A stretch of 64,000 nucleotides of DNA from Parasphingorhabdus litoris DSM 22379. GTDB lineage: Bacteria; Pseudomonadota; Alphaproteobacteria; Sphingomonadales; Sphingomonadaceae. The notes under the pieces were generated by a model, which had not been told where the DNA came from, searched no databases, and saw nothing but the letters and a program-made list of their open reading frames with translations. The position numbers and the translations under genes are program-made. The stretch is taken from positions 1,116,001 through 1,180,000 of the forward strand of contig NZ_CP086727.1 of assembly GCF_020906275.1 (NCBI RefSeq), written 5' to 3'. How positions within the stretch are numbered: position 1 is the first letter of the stretch; each line of letters begins with the position of its first letter. Shown here piece after piece: positions 54,338 through 64,000 of this stretch.

Positions 54338-55221
54338 CAGCAGCATCAGTAAGACGGACAAATAAAAAGCCCAAAGCCAAGCCGCGTAAAGGTGGACGGA
54401 AAAAAGTACGTCAGGTTTCGATTTTCGACAAAATTCTTCGTGCGATGCCTGTTACCGAAGCGCAGGTGCAAAAAGGGCTGACATGGGGACTGGTCGGCGT
54501 GTTTGTTTTGGGCGCTTATAGCGTTGCCCACTATACCGGCATAAATGAGCGCATTAGCAGCCAGATTGCAGCCACTGTCGGTAATGCCGGCTTTGAAGTA
54601 AAGCGTGTCGAGGTCACGGGTGTGAACCGCATCGACGAACTGAAAGTCTATGAAATCACGCTGGCGCAGAAAGACCGTTCGATGATGCTGGTCGATATTG
54701 ATCAGGTGCGAGATGATCTGATGGGCAACGGCTGGATCAAGGATGCACGCATTTCGCGGCGTTTGCCTGACACATTAGTTGTTGAGATAATTGAGCGCGA
54801 GCCAGCGGCGGTCTGGCAGCGGGATGGCAAATTGTCGCTGATCGACCGGACCGGATATCCGTTGCAGCAAATAGGACCGGAGGAAATGCCGGACCTACCA
54901 GTGATTGTGGGGAAAAAAGCGAACAAACGCGTGCCGGAGCTGACCAAACTTCTGGACGTTGCGCCAGCGCTCAGCCCAATGGTAACGGGCGCTACATGGA
55001 TCGGTAATCGACGCTGGAATTTGGAATTTGACAGCGGCGAAACGCTCGCTTTGCCTGAAGGGGAGGAAACGGCAGCGGCAGCGTTGCTGAACTTCGCGCG
55101 GATGGACGGCGTGAACCGCTTGCTAGGGCGCGGCGTTGTGCATTTTGATTTGCGCGATTCCGAACGGGCCTATCTCAGGATGCCGCCAAAGGCAAAGACA
55201 TCATCAGAACCAGAAGGTTAA
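54334..55221 (+). CDS. ftsQ: Cell division protein FtsQ
   Basis: The protein has 295 residues. A very basic cytoplasmic N-terminus (KKPKAKPRKGGRKKVRQVSI) is followed by one membrane helix (GLTWGLVGVFVLGAYSVAHY), a POTRA domain (NAGFEVKRVEVTGVNRIDEL) and the FtsQ beta domain (LPDTLVVEIIEREPAAVWQR). It recruits FtsB and FtsL. The next gene begins 60 bases later, the first real gap since mraZ apart from three bases before murE. Confidence 0.94.
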   Translation: MTAASVRRTNKKPKAKPRKGGRKKVRQVSIFDKILRAMPVTEAQVQKGLTWGLVGVFVLGAYSVAHYTGINERISSQIAATVGNAGFEVKRVEVTGVNRIDELKVYEITLAQKDRSMMLVDIDQVRDDLMGNGWIKDARISRRLPDTLVVEIIEREPAAVWQRDGKLSLIDRTGYPLQQIGPEEMPDLPVIVGKKANKRVPELTKLLDVAPALSPMVTGATWIGNRRWNLEFDSGETLALPEGEETAAAALLNFARMDGVNRLLGRGVVHFDLRDSERAYLRMPPKAKTSSEPEG

Positions 55222-55281
55222 ACAGACGCTAGCGATTGGGGGCACCATGAGGCAGCAAAAAGGAAGCAAGGGAACAGGTAA

Positions 55282-56541
55282 ATGGCAGCACGGGTAGAAA
55301 AGATTTTTACCGCTTTGGATATCGGATCCTCCAAGATAACAGCGATGATTGCTGGCCGGATGGACAACGGCGATATCACCGTGCTGGGTACGGGGCAGCG
55401 TGCTAGCAAAGGTGTGAAGCGCGGCTATATTGCCGATACTGAACGAACCGAATTGGATGTCCGTGATGCGGTTGAACAGGCTGAAAGAATTGCTGGGACC
55501 AATATCGATGATGTCTGGGTAAGCTTTTCTGCCGGAGGGCTAACGAGCATGTTGACTTCGGTCGAAACAGAGCTTGGCGGACAACGGATTGAACAAGATG
55601 ATATCGACCATCTCCTGCAAGCCGGGCGTAATAGTATTGATCCCCACGGCAAGATGGTGTTGCACGCGCAGCCTGCACTTTACACCATTGACGGTCTTGC
55701 CGGCGTCAAGAAACCGAAGGGATTGCATGCTGACCGGCTGGGTGTCGATATCCATGTGATCCTTGCCGACGCATCACCTGTTCGCAATATCGACATGAGT
55801 GTACGTGGCGCGCATCTCAATGTGAAATCCATCATTGCCTCCCCGATTGCAGCCGGTACGGCTTGCCTATCCAAAGAGGAGCGCGAACTTGGTGTCGCCA
55901 TGGTCGAATTGGGAGCTGAGGTTACCAATGTGTCGCTCTTCGCAGGTGGTATGCTCGTTGGATTGGCCACTTTGCCTTATGGTGCTGCGGATATCACGGA
56001 TGATATTGCTTCTTCCTTCGGCTTGCGGCGCGCCCAGGCAGAGCGGATTAAATGCTTCCATGGGTCGGCCACAACCAGTCCGCGTGACAATCATGATGTG
56101 ATCGATCTGCAACTGGACGAAGCAGGGCCCGAAACGGATGAACAAGGGCGTATTACAAAGGCACAGTTAATCGGTGTCATCCGCCAACGTCTTGATCATT
56201 TGATTGGTGAAATTGGCCAAACACTAAAAGCATTGGGTTTCACTGGGCCGGTCGGCCGGCAGGTTGTACTTACCGGCGGCGGTGCTGAATTGAAAGGTAT
56301 TGCTGATTATGCACAGTCAGCACTGGGGCAAACGGTACGGGTTGGGCGCCCGATGGGTCTTGTGGCTCTGCCTGAAGCACATAGCGGTCCCGGCTTTGCC
56401 GGACTGGCTGGACTTGCGCTTTATGCGTCGCAGGAACCTGTCGACCTCAGATCGCTTTCCAGCAGCCATCAAAACGTCCACAAATATGCCGGTTCTGCGG
56501 TTATTGGGCGGCTGATGTCGGCAATCCGGGGGAATTTTTAA
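55282..56541 (+). CDS. ftsA: Cell division protein FtsA
   Basis: The protein has 419 residues with an actin-like fold. FTALDIGSSKITAMIAGRMD is phosphate loop 1, then VELGAEVTNVSLFAGGMLVG is loop 2, and VVLTGGGAELKGIADYAQSA the adenosine motif. The C-terminus (SAVIGRLMSAIRGNF) is an amphipathic membrane-targeting helix. It tethers FtsZ to the membrane. Confidence 0.97.
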   Translation: MAARVEKIFTALDIGSSKITAMIAGRMDNGDITVLGTGQRASKGVKRGYIADTERTELDVRDAVEQAERIAGTNIDDVWVSFSAGGLTSMLTSVETELGGQRIEQDDIDHLLQAGRNSIDPHGKMVLHAQPALYTIDGLAGVKKPKGLHADRLGVDIHVILADASPVRNIDMSVRGAHLNVKSIIASPIAAGTACLSKEERELGVAMVELGAEVTNVSLFAGGMLVGLATLPYGAADITDDIASSFGLRRAQAERIKCFHGSATTSPRDNHDVIDLQLDEAGPETDEQGRITKAQLIGVIRQRLDHLIGEIGQTLKALGFTGPVGRQVVLTGGGAELKGIADYAQSALGQTVRVGRPMGLVALPEAHSGPGFAGLAGLALYASQEPVDLRSLSSSHQNVHKYAGSAVIGRLMSAIRGNF

Positions 56542-56599
56542 GAATTTACGAAAAAAATTAACTTTTGGGGTGATTCCAACATCAAATTTGTGCAAAGCG

Positions 56600-56614
56600 T
56601 TACCCAAATGTTAC
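56600..56614 (+). promoter_or_regulatory. Weak CtrA-like site upstream of ftsZ
   Basis: TTAC-CCAAATG-TTAC resembles the CtrA pattern TTAA-N7-TTAA with one change per half site, about 30-45 bases before the ftsZ ATG. The 104-base gap between ftsA and ftsZ is AT-rich and may hold a separate ftsZ promoter. CtrA controls ftsZ in Caulobacter; its role here is a guess. Confidence 0.25.
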
Positions 56615-56645
56615 ACATCGAGTTTATGTCTGGGGAGACAGTAAA

Positions 56646-58211
56646 ATGAGCATCAATATTGGCCCACCCGAAGTGGAAGAATTGAAACCACGCATCGCCG
56701 TCATCGGCGTTGGTGGCGCGGGCGGTAACGCGATCGCAAATATGATCGCGGCAAAGGTTGAGGGCGTTGATTTCATCGTCAGCAACACTGATGCGCAATC
56801 GCTGAACAGTTCTCCTGCAGAGCGCCGTATTCAGCTTGGGCCCGAAATTACACAGGGCCTTGGCGCTGGTTCCCGTCCGGAAGTCGGTCGCGCTGCGGCT
56901 GAAGAAACATTAGAGATGGTCGAGCAGGCGTTGGAAGGTGCACATATGTGCTTCATTGCCGCCGGAATGGGTGGCGGCACCGGCACAGGCGCTGCTCCAG
57001 TTATTGCTAAAGCGGCGCGTGACAAAGGCATTTTGACAGTAGGTGTCGTTACCAAGCCGTTCACATTTGAAGGCACCCGGCGAATGAAATCGGCCAATGC
57101 CGGTATCGAAGAGCTGCAAAAAAACGTCGATACACTGATCATCATCCCCAATCAGAACCTGTTCCTCGTCGCCAACCCGAACACGACTTTCAAAGAAGCG
57201 TTTTTGCTCGCTGACGAAGTGCTTCAGCAAGGCGTTCGTGGCATTACCGACCTGATGGTTATGCCTGGCCTGATCAATCTCGATTTCGCTGACGTCCGCT
57301 CCGTGATGCACGAAATGGGCAAGGCAATGATGGGCACTGGCGAAGCCGAAGGTGATGGTCGTGCCCTCGAAGCGGCTGAAAAAGCCATTGCTAATCCGCT
57401 GCTCGACGGTGTGTCGATGCAGGGTGCGAAAGGTGTCATCGTTTCAATCACTGGCGGTGAAGATATGCGCCTGATGGAAGTCGACGAAGCCGCTAATCAT
57501 ATTCGTGAGCTAGTTGATCCCGACGCCAATATCATCTGGGGTAGCGCGTTTAACGAAAATCTCGATGGCCGCATCCGTGTATCTGTGGTCGCCACAGGCA
57601 TCGATAGCGATGGTTCGGTCGCCGCTCCAGCGGTGAGCTCCTCGTTTGCGATGAGTAATCCGGCTCCAGCAACGCCTTCTTTTGCATCGACCATACCTGC
57701 GGAATCAGAAGCCGAAACGGAGGAAGAAGTAGCTCAGGATGAAGAACCTGTTTTGGACATGGCTGATAGTCTCGAAACGTCCGAAGCAGAGATGGTCGTA
57801 GAACCAGATCCAGTTCCCGAACCAGAGCCAGAACCTGAGGTTGAGGTCGAGCAACAACCAGCACCTGTCCCGGCAGCAACATATTCGGATGACGATGATC
57901 TGGAAGCTGAAAGCCCGGCTGCTCCATCCTTTGCTTCATTGACGCCCGGCATGGTTAGCGAAGAGCCTGAAGAAGATGAGCTGGTATTGGGCGATGATAC
58001 CATTCAGCCAATGGAAGCAGATGATCCAGCTGCACCTGCATCAAATGAACCTGCACCGCGTGTTGCCAGCGGTGGTGGTACCTTGTTCGAGCGCATGTCC
58101 AACCTTACCCGCGGCGGAAACAAGGCCGATGAGGAAGGGGATGATGAAGAGGAAAAGTCAAGCGACCCACTCGACATACCACGATTTCTGAATCGCCAAA
58201 ATAACCAGTAA
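56646..58211 (+). CDS. ftsZ: Cell division GTPase FtsZ
   Basis: The protein has 521 residues. The N-terminal GTPase has [19 protein letters not shown] and the tubulin signature [20 protein letters not shown]; the T7 loop [11 protein letters not shown] follows. From about residue 320 to 500 lies a long acidic, Pro/Ala/Glu-rich linker, then the conserved C-terminal peptide [12 protein letters not shown] that binds FtsA. Linkers of this length are usual in alphaproteobacteria and longer than in E. coli (383 residues in all). Confidence 0.98.
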   Translation: MSINIGPPEVEELKPRIAVIGVGGAGGNAIANMIAAKVEGVDFIVSNTDAQSLNSSPAERRIQLGPEITQGLGAGSRPEVGRAAAEETLEMVEQALEGAHMCFIAAGMGGGTGTGAAPVIAKAARDKGILTVGVVTKPFTFEGTRRMKSANAGIEELQKNVDTLIIIPNQNLFLVANPNTTFKEAFLLADEVLQQGVRGITDLMVMPGLINLDFADVRSVMHEMGKAMMGTGEAEGDGRALEAAEKAIANPLLDGVSMQGAKGVIVSITGGEDMRLMEVDEAANHIRELVDPDANIIWGSAFNENLDGRIRVSVVATGIDSDGSVAAPAVSSSFAMSNPAPATPSFASTIPAESEAETEEEVAQDEEPVLDMADSLETSEAEMVVEPDPVPEPEPEPEVEVEQQPAPVPAATYSDDDDLEAESPAAPSFASLTPGMVSEEPEEDELVLGDDTIQPMEADDPAAPASNEPAPRVASGGGTLFERMSNLTRGGNKADEEGDDEEEKSSDPLDIPRFLNRQNNQ

Positions 58212-58328
58212 GGACTTCGCTATCGACGAGCTACGGGCAATGGTTTCCTATCGTCTGATCGGGGCAGTTGGCCTTTCCCGTCTTTATGAGAGCTTGATTT
58301 TGATTGAATCTAGCCGTCTAATGAGAAG

Positions 58329-60101
58329 GTGAAAACGCTTTCAAAATATCTGATTCTGGCGGCCATTCCGCTGGCAAGCATTGGCATGCCGATTCCGGCG
58401 CTAGCGCAGAGCGGAACTGACAGTTATCGCGTGAAATTGCAGGATGCGTTGCGGCGTATAGCCCGTAATTCCAATGATTCTTCAGCGCTTGCAGATGCTG
58501 GTCTGGCAGCCCTGGAACTGGGTGATACCAGAGCAGCTATTGGCTTTCTGGCCAAAGCGGATCAGATTTATTCAAAAAGTGGTCGTGTAAAGGCCGGGCT
58601 CGCTCGGGCGCTTCTGATCGAGCAGAACCCTTTCGGAGCGATCCGCTATTTTGACGAAGCAATTGTCAACGGCATTGCCGCAAAGGATATCGCGGTCGAT
58701 CGAGGGCTGGCTTATGATCTGATCGGCCGCAATGCAGATGCACAGAAAGACTATGCTCTGGCGTTGCAACATGGTCGGAGTGACAAATTGCTCAGTCGCT
58801 ATGCGATTTCGCTGGGCATTAGCGGCGATGTTGCCGCCGCAGAAGAACAGCTTAATCCTCTGCTTCAAAAAAGTGATCGGGCGGCTTGGCGAAACCGGGC
58901 GTTTATTTTGGCGATGAATGGTCAGAAAAAGGAAGCCAACAAAATTGCAAGTCAGACCATGCAAAAGCAGATGGCGAGAGCTATCAAGCCATTTTTTGAT
59001 CGTATGCCAAAGTTGACCGCGGCGCAAAAGGCGGCGGCGGTCCATTTTGGTCATTTTCCCGCCAGCGAGAATATCGGTGTGGATGTGGCCTCTGTTCGCT
59101 TGGCGGCCAAAAGCGCTGTTCGCGGCGGCGATGGGGCAGATGCCGGATTGATTCCGGTTGGTGAGCCGCTTGGTGCGGATGTTGAGAAGCCAAGAGTATT
59201 GGCGATGCCAGACACATCGCCGCGACGTCGTCCGGGAGCCAAGAGCAGCGATAAGAAAGAGAAGCAGATCGCTGCTCGTCCAGCAAGTAATAGCAAGATG
59301 CCTCTATTGCGCCGTTCCTTGCCCACGCCAACCCAGGCAAGACCATTGGTGAAGCCTGTTGTGGATCGGCCGAATGACCCTGTCACAAGCACGGCCTCTG
59401 GAACAAAACAATCACCCGCTGCCCCAGGATTTGAAACTGCAGTAGGCGGATCGACAGAAAAGGCCGAAAGACAAATAGCCCAGGCACCGCCATTGATATC
59501 TGAAACTGTCACGAGAAAAGTTGATATTGGTGATGTGAAAGCATCCGCTGAACCCGATACCAACAAATCGAAAAAGCCTGTTCAACTGGTGGATTTCGAC
59601 TTGGCCGATGCAGGTTCATCTGGATCATCATCGGGGACAGATGGCGAGCCCGGAGCGGCCACACCGCGTCGTCCCCTGTCCGAAATTATCGGAGCGATTG
59701 CGATACCTGAGACGGAGAAGAATGCCGGTGTTGTGCCGGTAGACTTGGCGGCAATCACGCCAGCAAAACCCAAACCGGTGGCGGAGAAACCAGTCGAGAA
59801 GAAAGTTGAGGCCAAGCCGAAGCCGCCCGAACATCCCAAGCGCTATTGGGTCCAGATCGCGACTGGCTCTGATCTTAACGCTTTGAAATTTGACTATCGT
59901 CGCATGTCCAAGAAAAATGCCGACTTGTTCGCAGGAACCAATGGTTGGACCTCGCGTTGGGGAAAGACTAGGCGGTTGGTGGTCGGTCCTTTTGACGATT
60001 TGAGTGCAGCAAAAAAATTTGAAGCCGGATTCCGCAAAAATGGTGGTGATGGCTTTGCCTGGGTGAGTGCCAACGGCACGGAAGTGAACAAGCTGAACTA
60101 A
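58329..60101 (+). CDS. Periplasmic TPR plus SPOR-domain protein
   Basis: The protein has 590 residues and starts with GTG. A signal peptide ends PALAQS. TPR-like helices fill about residues 30-220 ([40 protein letters not shown]). A long disordered Pro/Lys-rich region follows (about 260-490), then a C-terminal SPOR domain ([40 protein letters not shown]). Placement right after ftsZ and the septum-binding SPOR domain suggest a divisome role. The stop shares one base with dgt. Confidence 0.8.
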   Translation: MKTLSKYLILAAIPLASIGMPIPALAQSGTDSYRVKLQDALRRIARNSNDSSALADAGLAALELGDTRAAIGFLAKADQIYSKSGRVKAGLARALLIEQNPFGAIRYFDEAIVNGIAAKDIAVDRGLAYDLIGRNADAQKDYALALQHGRSDKLLSRYAISLGISGDVAAAEEQLNPLLQKSDRAAWRNRAFILAMNGQKKEANKIASQTMQKQMARAIKPFFDRMPKLTAAQKAAAVHFGHFPASENIGVDVASVRLAAKSAVRGGDGADAGLIPVGEPLGADVEKPRVLAMPDTSPRRRPGAKSSDKKEKQIAARPASNSKMPLLRRSLPTPTQARPLVKPVVDRPNDPVTSTASGTKQSPAAPGFETAVGGSTEKAERQIAQAPPLISETVTRKVDIGDVKASAEPDTNKSKKPVQLVDFDLADAGSSGSSSGTDGEPGAATPRRPLSEIIGAIAIPETEKNAGVVPVDLAAITPAKPKPVAEKPVEKKVEAKPKPPEHPKRYWVQIATGSDLNALKFDYRRMSKKNADLFAGTNGWTSRWGKTRRLVVGPFDDLSAAKKFEAGFRKNGGDGFAWVSANGTEVNKLN

Positions 60102-61267
60102 TGACGCAGATCGCGAGCTATGCCAGCGACCCGCGTAAAAGCCGCGGACGGCGTTTTGACGAAGGTCGTGCTGAAAATGGCGGCAGTGTTCGGGGACCGC
60201 GCGATGATTTTCAGCGGGACCGGGACCGTATCATCCACTCGATATCCTTTCGCCGTTTGCGTCATAAAACCCAGGTTTTTGTTGCGCCCGACGGCGATCA
60301 TTTTCGTGTTCGCCTGACCCACAGCCTGGAAGTCGCGCAAATCGGGCGAACAATTGCGCGCTCGCTCGGTCTCAACGAAGATCTGACTGAAGCGCTCTGT
60401 CTCGCCCATGATATCGGTCATCCACCCTTTGGTCATGCGGGAGAAGATGCGCTCGAGGAGGCTCTCGCAGATCATGGCGGCTTTGATCATAATGCCCATA
60501 CAATCAGGACGCTGACCAAATTAGAACGGCCTTATCCCCGCTGGGATGGCCTCAACCTGACCTGGGAAATGCTGGAAGGGCTAGCGAAGCATAACGGCCC
60601 GGTATCAGAACCCACTTGGGCGATGGCCGAAGCCAATGCGGCAATGGATCTTGATCTGGGAAGCTGGCCGTCGCTTGAAGCGCAAATCGCAGCCGTGGCG
60701 GATGATATTGCCTATGACAATCACGATATTGATGATGGCATAAGGGCGGGCCTGCTGAGTATTGATCAGCTGTTGGCGCTGCCATTTATCGCAGAACGCT
60801 GGTCCGATATCTGCACGCGCTTCCCGGATATTGAAAGAGACCGCTTGGTGCCGGAACTGATCCGTGATCAAATCGGCCTGATGGTCAATGATGTGATTGA
60901 AACCACGGTTCAAAGGATCAAGGAAACTGGCGTCGAAACCGCTGATGACGTGCGTAAGGCGGGCCGGATGATTGGCGGTTTTTCGGATGATATGGCCGTG
61001 AAAGAGCGCACACTCAAAACCTTCATGTACGCCAATCTCTATAATCATCCCGAACAGATGGCGGCGGCTGACAAAGCGCGGGTGGTGGTCGCTGACCTGG
61101 TCACGGCTTATCGGGACAAGCCAGACCTGATGGCCGAAGGCTGGGCGGCTACATTGCCATCTGCAGAACCCGATCGCATAAGGCATATTGCTGATTTCAT
61201 GGCGGGAATGACCGATCGCTATGCTAGCAACAGTCACGCACAGATTTTTGGGGTGAATAATGACTGA
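60101..61267 (+). CDS. dgt: Deoxyguanosinetriphosphate triphosphohydrolase-like protein
   Basis: The protein has 388 residues. The HD-domain metal ligands are clear: [28 protein letters not shown] and [16 protein letters not shown]. It hydrolyses dGTP, or other dNTPs, to nucleoside and triphosphate. In many alphaproteobacteria dgt stands just before argS; here it stands about 36 kb away, directly behind the TPR-SPOR gene, and overlaps the next gene by eight bases. Confidence 0.93.
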   Translation: MTQIASYASDPRKSRGRRFDEGRAENGGSVRGPRDDFQRDRDRIIHSISFRRLRHKTQVFVAPDGDHFRVRLTHSLEVAQIGRTIARSLGLNEDLTEALCLAHDIGHPPFGHAGEDALEEALADHGGFDHNAHTIRTLTKLERPYPRWDGLNLTWEMLEGLAKHNGPVSEPTWAMAEANAAMDLDLGSWPSLEAQIAAVADDIAYDNHDIDDGIRAGLLSIDQLLALPFIAERWSDICTRFPDIERDRLVPELIRDQIGLMVNDVIETTVQRIKETGVETADDVRKAGRMIGGFSDDMAVKERTLKTFMYANLYNHPEQMAAADKARVVVADLVTAYRDKPDLMAEGWAATLPSAEPDRIRHIADFMAGMTDRYASNSHAQIFGVNND

Positions 61268-61934
61268 GGCCATATTGGTTGTGGGGGCGACGGGGTTGAT
61301 TGGCAATTTGCTGGTCCGCAAATTGGTTGCTGATGGGCGCGACAATGAACTGCACTTGCTGATCCGCAAGCCGGTAGAGGAAAATTACGGTGCTGCCACC
61401 GTTCATGTGGCACCGAACGAGCAATGGCCAGAGGTAACCGCATCGATCAAGGCCCAGCAGGCGGTGTCCTGCCTTGGCTCGACAATGAAAAAGGCGGGAT
61501 CGAAACAGGCTTTTGCCGCAATTGACCGTGATCTCGTCGGTGCGGTCGGAAAAGCCGCCAAAGCGGCCGGCGCGCGTCAGTTTATCGCCGTGTCTTCGAC
61601 GATGGCCAATGCAGAGGCTTCGGGATTTTACCTGAAAGTCAAAGGGCAGGCGGAGCAGCTGTTGCGCGAAGAAAGTTTCGATCGGCTCGATATTATTCGC
61701 CCCGGCCTGCTGCGCGGGGAGCGATCCAACGATCCGCGCCTGGGCGAAAGCCTGGCAATTATCGCCAGCCCATTGATGGACAGGTTGCTCCACGGTTCGT
61801 TGCGGCGTTATCGTTCCATCGATGCGCGGGAAGTGGCCTCTGCCATTGCCGTTTTGCTCGAGAAGGAGCAGGCCGGCGTTCATATCCATGAAAATGATGC
61901 GATATGGAAATTGGCTGAACAGGAAACAGCTTGA
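61260..61934 (+). CDS. NAD(P)-binding Rossmann-fold protein (atypical SDR)
   Basis: The protein has 224 residues. [20 protein letters not shown] is the dinucleotide-binding glycine motif of atypical short-chain dehydrogenases. [20 protein letters not shown] carries Ser and Tyr/Lys positions of the active site, and [20 protein letters not shown] follows, like the HTATIP2/YtfG-type group. Substrate unknown. It overlaps dgt by eight bases and probably ends that operon. Confidence 0.83.
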   Translation: MTEAILVVGATGLIGNLLVRKLVADGRDNELHLLIRKPVEENYGAATVHVAPNEQWPEVTASIKAQQAVSCLGSTMKKAGSKQAFAAIDRDLVGAVGKAAKAAGARQFIAVSSTMANAEASGFYLKVKGQAEQLLREESFDRLDIIRPGLLRGERSNDPRLGESLAIIASPLMDRLLHGSLRRYRSIDAREVASAIAVLLEKEQAGVHIHENDAIWKLAEQETA

Positions 61935-62040
61935 ACTTTTTACAGTCCTCCGCCTGATCGAATCATTGACTCCGGCTGTCCGCTCGGTCACGCTTTGGCC
62001 TGCTTTTGATGAAAGCCTTACAGGCATATATCACGAAGCT

Positions 62041-62241
62041 GTGCGGGAGAGCGCCAATCTCCTGAAAAGACTGGCCGCCGAAGGAGCAACCGCCCCGGAA
62101 ACTCTCAGGCTGATGGACCGCATGAGCTTTACAAGCACTCTGGAAAGAGCCCGCCGTTGCTTAAGCAATGGTGGACCACCGAAGGGGTAAGTGGCTGCTC
62201 ACTATGCGCCATGAAACTCTCAGGTTCCGTGACAGAGGGGG
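62041..62241 (+). ncRNA. Tandem glycine riboswitch (two aptamers)
   Basis: Aptamer 1 (about 62041-62149) contains CCGAAGGAGCAA, AACTCTCAGGC with GGACCG, and the closing CTCTGGAAAGAG. Aptamer 2 (about 62150-62241) contains ACCGAAGGGGTAAG, AACTCTCAGGTTCCGTGACAG and a closing AGAGGGG. These are the conserved core elements of the glycine riboswitch, in the usual tandem order, in front of the glycine cleavage gene gcvT. It should switch gcv expression on when glycine is abundant. The remaining 62242-62296 holds the expression platform and the GGCGGA ribosome binding site. Confidence 0.93.
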
Positions 62242-62296
62242 CAGTTTTGCAGGCTTTTTGCTGTGAGCTGTACCTTATGCATGGGCGGAATTTTTA

Positions 62297-63442
62297 ATGA
62301 GTGATGACAAAACCGAGACATTGAAGAAACTGCCCCTCGATAGCTGGCACCGCAGCCTTGGCGCGCGCATGGTGCCCTTTGCCGGCTATGAAATGCCAGT
62401 GCAATATGAGGGCGTAATGGCCGAACATCTGTGGACCCGAGAGAACGCCGGGCTGTTTGATGTCAGTCATATGGGGCAGGTGCAATTAATGGGCGAAGGT
62501 GTGGCCGAAGCGCTGGAAGCGATTGTCCCGGGCAATATCTCTGCACTGGGCGCGGGCAAGATCCGCTACACCTTGTTGCTGGCGCAGGATGGCGGGATTT
62601 TGGATGATTTGATGGTCACCAATACCGGCCGCAATCTCTATCTGGTCGTCAATGGCGCGACCAAGCATGATGATATTGCCTATTTCAAAGCACAATTGCC
62701 CGATCATGTCACGCTGGACCATATGGAAGACCAGGCTTTGCTGGCATTGCAGGGACCGAAGGCCGGTGAGGCCCTTGCAAAGCTGGAAATTGGGCCGATG
62801 CAGCCGGATTGGCCGGTGCCGACGGATCTTTACTTCATGGAAGCCGGACCCTTTATGTGGGGTGATATCCCGCTTGGGATCAGCCGTTCGGGCTATACAG
62901 GCGAAGATGGTTTCGAGATTAGCGTTCCGGCGGAGCATGCCGAGAAACTCGCGGCGGCTCTATGTGCGCTGGATGAAGTGAAACCTATTGGTCTCGGCGC
63001 GCGTGACAGCCTGCGCCTGGAGGCGGGCTTGCCGCTTTATGGCCATGATATGGATGCGGATATCCTGCCGGTGGAGGCCAATCTCAACTTTGCCCTGTCC
63101 AAGGCGCGGCGTGAGCAAGGCAATTTTGGCGGTGCAGATCGCGTTTTGGCGCAATATCCCAACAAAGCTGGGAAGAAACGTGTTGGGCTGTTCGTCAACG
63201 GACGCCAGCCGATCCGTGAGGGCGCTGTGGTTGTGGATACCGATGGCAATAGCATTGGGGCCGTCACCAGCGGTGGTTTCTCCCCTACGCTGCAAAAGCC
63301 CATCGCCATGGCTTATGTCCCGATGGCATTATCCGATACGGGTACCGAAATCATAGTGGAACAACGCGGCAAGCCTATAGCCTGCACCGTCGCAGACATG
63401 CCCTTTGTGCCGCATAACTATCACCGCAAACCGAAATTATAG
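62297..63442 (+). CDS. gcvT: Glycine cleavage system T protein (aminomethyltransferase)
   Basis: The protein has 381 residues. AGYEMPVQYEGVMAEHLWTR, NAGLFDVSHMGQVQLMGEGV and RSGYTGEDGFEISVPAEHAE are GcvT signatures; IGLGARDSLRLEAGLPLYGH holds the folate-binding Asp region. It transfers the methylene group to tetrahydrofolate and releases ammonia. It is controlled by the upstream riboswitch, and gcvH follows 29 bases later. Confidence 0.97.
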   Translation: MSDDKTETLKKLPLDSWHRSLGARMVPFAGYEMPVQYEGVMAEHLWTRENAGLFDVSHMGQVQLMGEGVAEALEAIVPGNISALGAGKIRYTLLLAQDGGILDDLMVTNTGRNLYLVVNGATKHDDIAYFKAQLPDHVTLDHMEDQALLALQGPKAGEALAKLEIGPMQPDWPVPTDLYFMEAGPFMWGDIPLGISRSGYTGEDGFEISVPAEHAEKLAAALCALDEVKPIGLGARDSLRLEAGLPLYGHDMDADILPVEANLNFALSKARREQGNFGGADRVLAQYPNKAGKKRVGLFVNGRQPIREGAVVVDTDGNSIGAVTSGGFSPTLQKPIAMAYVPMALSDTGTEIIVEQRGKPIACTVADMPFVPHNYHRKPKL

Positions 63443-63471
63443 ACGAATAGAAGAGGGAAAAGGATCAGAAT

Positions 63472-63843
63472 ATGAGCCGATATTTTACCGATGAACATGA
63501 GTGGGTGGACGTTGAGGGTGACACCGCGACGGTCGGTATTACCGATTATGCGCAGGAACAGTTGGGCGACATCGTTTTTGTCGAAACGCCGGAAGTCGGG
63601 GCATCGTTGGAACAGGGCGATGATGCCGCCGTTGTGGAATCAGTAAAGGCTGCATCTGACGTTTATGCCGCTGTGTCCGGTGAAGTGGTTGAGGTCAACG
63701 AGGCGCTCGAAGAGGAGCCGGCGCTGGTAAACAGCTCTGCCGAGGAAGATGGCTGGTTTTTCCGCGTGACCCTGTCGGACAAATCAGAGCTCGACGATCT
63801 GATGGATGAGAAGGCTTACAAGGCGTTTGTGGATCAACTTTAG
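63472..63843 (+). CDS. gcvH: Glycine cleavage system H protein
   Basis: The protein has 123 residues. The lipoyl lysine is Lys59 in [19 protein letters not shown]. The N-terminal [20 protein letters not shown] and [20 protein letters not shown] complete the family pattern. It carries the aminomethyl group between the P, T and L proteins. The P-protein genes do not follow directly; a lipoprotein gene overlaps the stop instead. Confidence 0.98.
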   Translation: MSRYFTDEHEWVDVEGDTATVGITDYAQEQLGDIVFVETPEVGASLEQGDDAAVVESVKAASDVYAAVSGEVVEVNEALEEEPALVNSSAEEDGWFFRVTLSDKSELDDLMDEKAYKAFVDQL

Positions 63844-64000
63844 TGTTAGTCAGGTCGCTCATCCCTGCCGTTTTGCTTCTGGTCGGAGGTTGCACAGCTG
63901 CTCCTCCAACAGATGCACTATCCGTTGTCGAGGTTCGCGATCGCATTCACACTTTGAACGGAACAGCAGTGGTTGTGAGAGGTTGGCTTGGGATATGTTC
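63843..64000 (+). CDS. Lipoprotein gene, 3' end cut by window
   Basis: A GTG at 63843, on the last base of the gcvH stop, opens a frame that runs to the window end (52 codons seen). It encodes a lipoprotein signal, RSLIPAVLLLVGGC, with lipobox VGGC, then APPTDALSVVEVRDRIHTLN and GTAVVVRGWLGIC. No family can be named from this fragment. It may be co-translated with gcvH. Confidence 0.65.
   Translation, partial: MLVRSLIPAVLLLVGGCTAAPPTDALSVVEVRDRIHTLNGTAVVVRGWLGIC

Noticed and set aside
61822..62190. Open frame of 122 codons running past the SDR gene
   Set aside because: Its second half coincides with the glycine riboswitch aptamers, and its first half overlaps the well-supported SDR gene in another frame.

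Overview
The window looks like chromosomal DNA of a sphingomonad (Alphaproteobacteria, Sphingomonadales), probably near Sphingopyxis, Sphingorhabdus or Parasphingorhabdus. This rests on three things: long TonB-dependent receptors, the infA-maf-short RNase E/G order, and the alphaproteobacterial argS-SPOR-nagZ-scpAB-tatABC block. The genus is inference; no search was run. Coding density is high. I see no tRNA, rRNA, CRISPR array, prophage or complete insertion sequence.

Layout. 1-4 kb: a truncated cupin-like dioxygenase, a small exported protein with a CRP-like site upstream, and a large TonB receptor with a Gly/Arg/Pro-rich insert. 4.2-9.8 kb: infA, maf, a short RNase E/G, a palindromic repeat element, maiA, a GFA-family enzyme, a second TonB receptor and a MarR regulator. 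9.9-17 kb (minus strand): a Tad/Flp pilus operon cpaA-cpaB-cpaC-cpaD-cpaE-tadB-tadC from which the motor ATPase gene cpaF is missing. 17-22.7 kb: an alpha/beta hydrolase, a DAO-type oxidase, a tiny YegP-like protein, ispH-thrB-rnhA, and an unknown lipoprotein. 22.7-29.2 kb: argS, a SPOR protein, nagZ, scpA, scpB, tatA, tatB and tatC. 29.2-31.8 kb: two tandem entericidin-type lipoprotein genes and a ZnuD-like receptor with a palindrome in its upstream region. 31.8-38.8 kb: a VOC protein, purT, a GST, roxA and rluE (divergent, both ribosome-modifying), a repeat-rich gap, then cysK and two uncharacterised envelope genes.

38.9-58.2 kb is a complete dcw cluster: mraZ, rsmH, ftsL, ftsI, murE, murF, mraY, murD, ftsW, murG, murC, murB, a DUF4262 gene, ddl, ftsQ, ftsA, ftsZ. 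Most junctions overlap by four bases (ATGA), so the cluster is probably translated as a coupled series that makes lipid II and the divisome together. An array of seven C-runs at exact 10-base spacing lies upstream of mraZ and looks like an enlarged MraZ operator. 58.3-62 kb: a TPR plus SPOR protein, dgt and an NAD(P)-binding protein. 62-64 kb: a tandem glycine riboswitch in front of gcvT-gcvH, then a lipoprotein gene cut by the window end.

The items most worth a second look are the seven-fold phased array before mraZ, the DUF4262 gene coupled inside the dcw cluster, the missing cpaF, the tandem entericidin genes, and a family of 21-base repeats found in two distant gaps.
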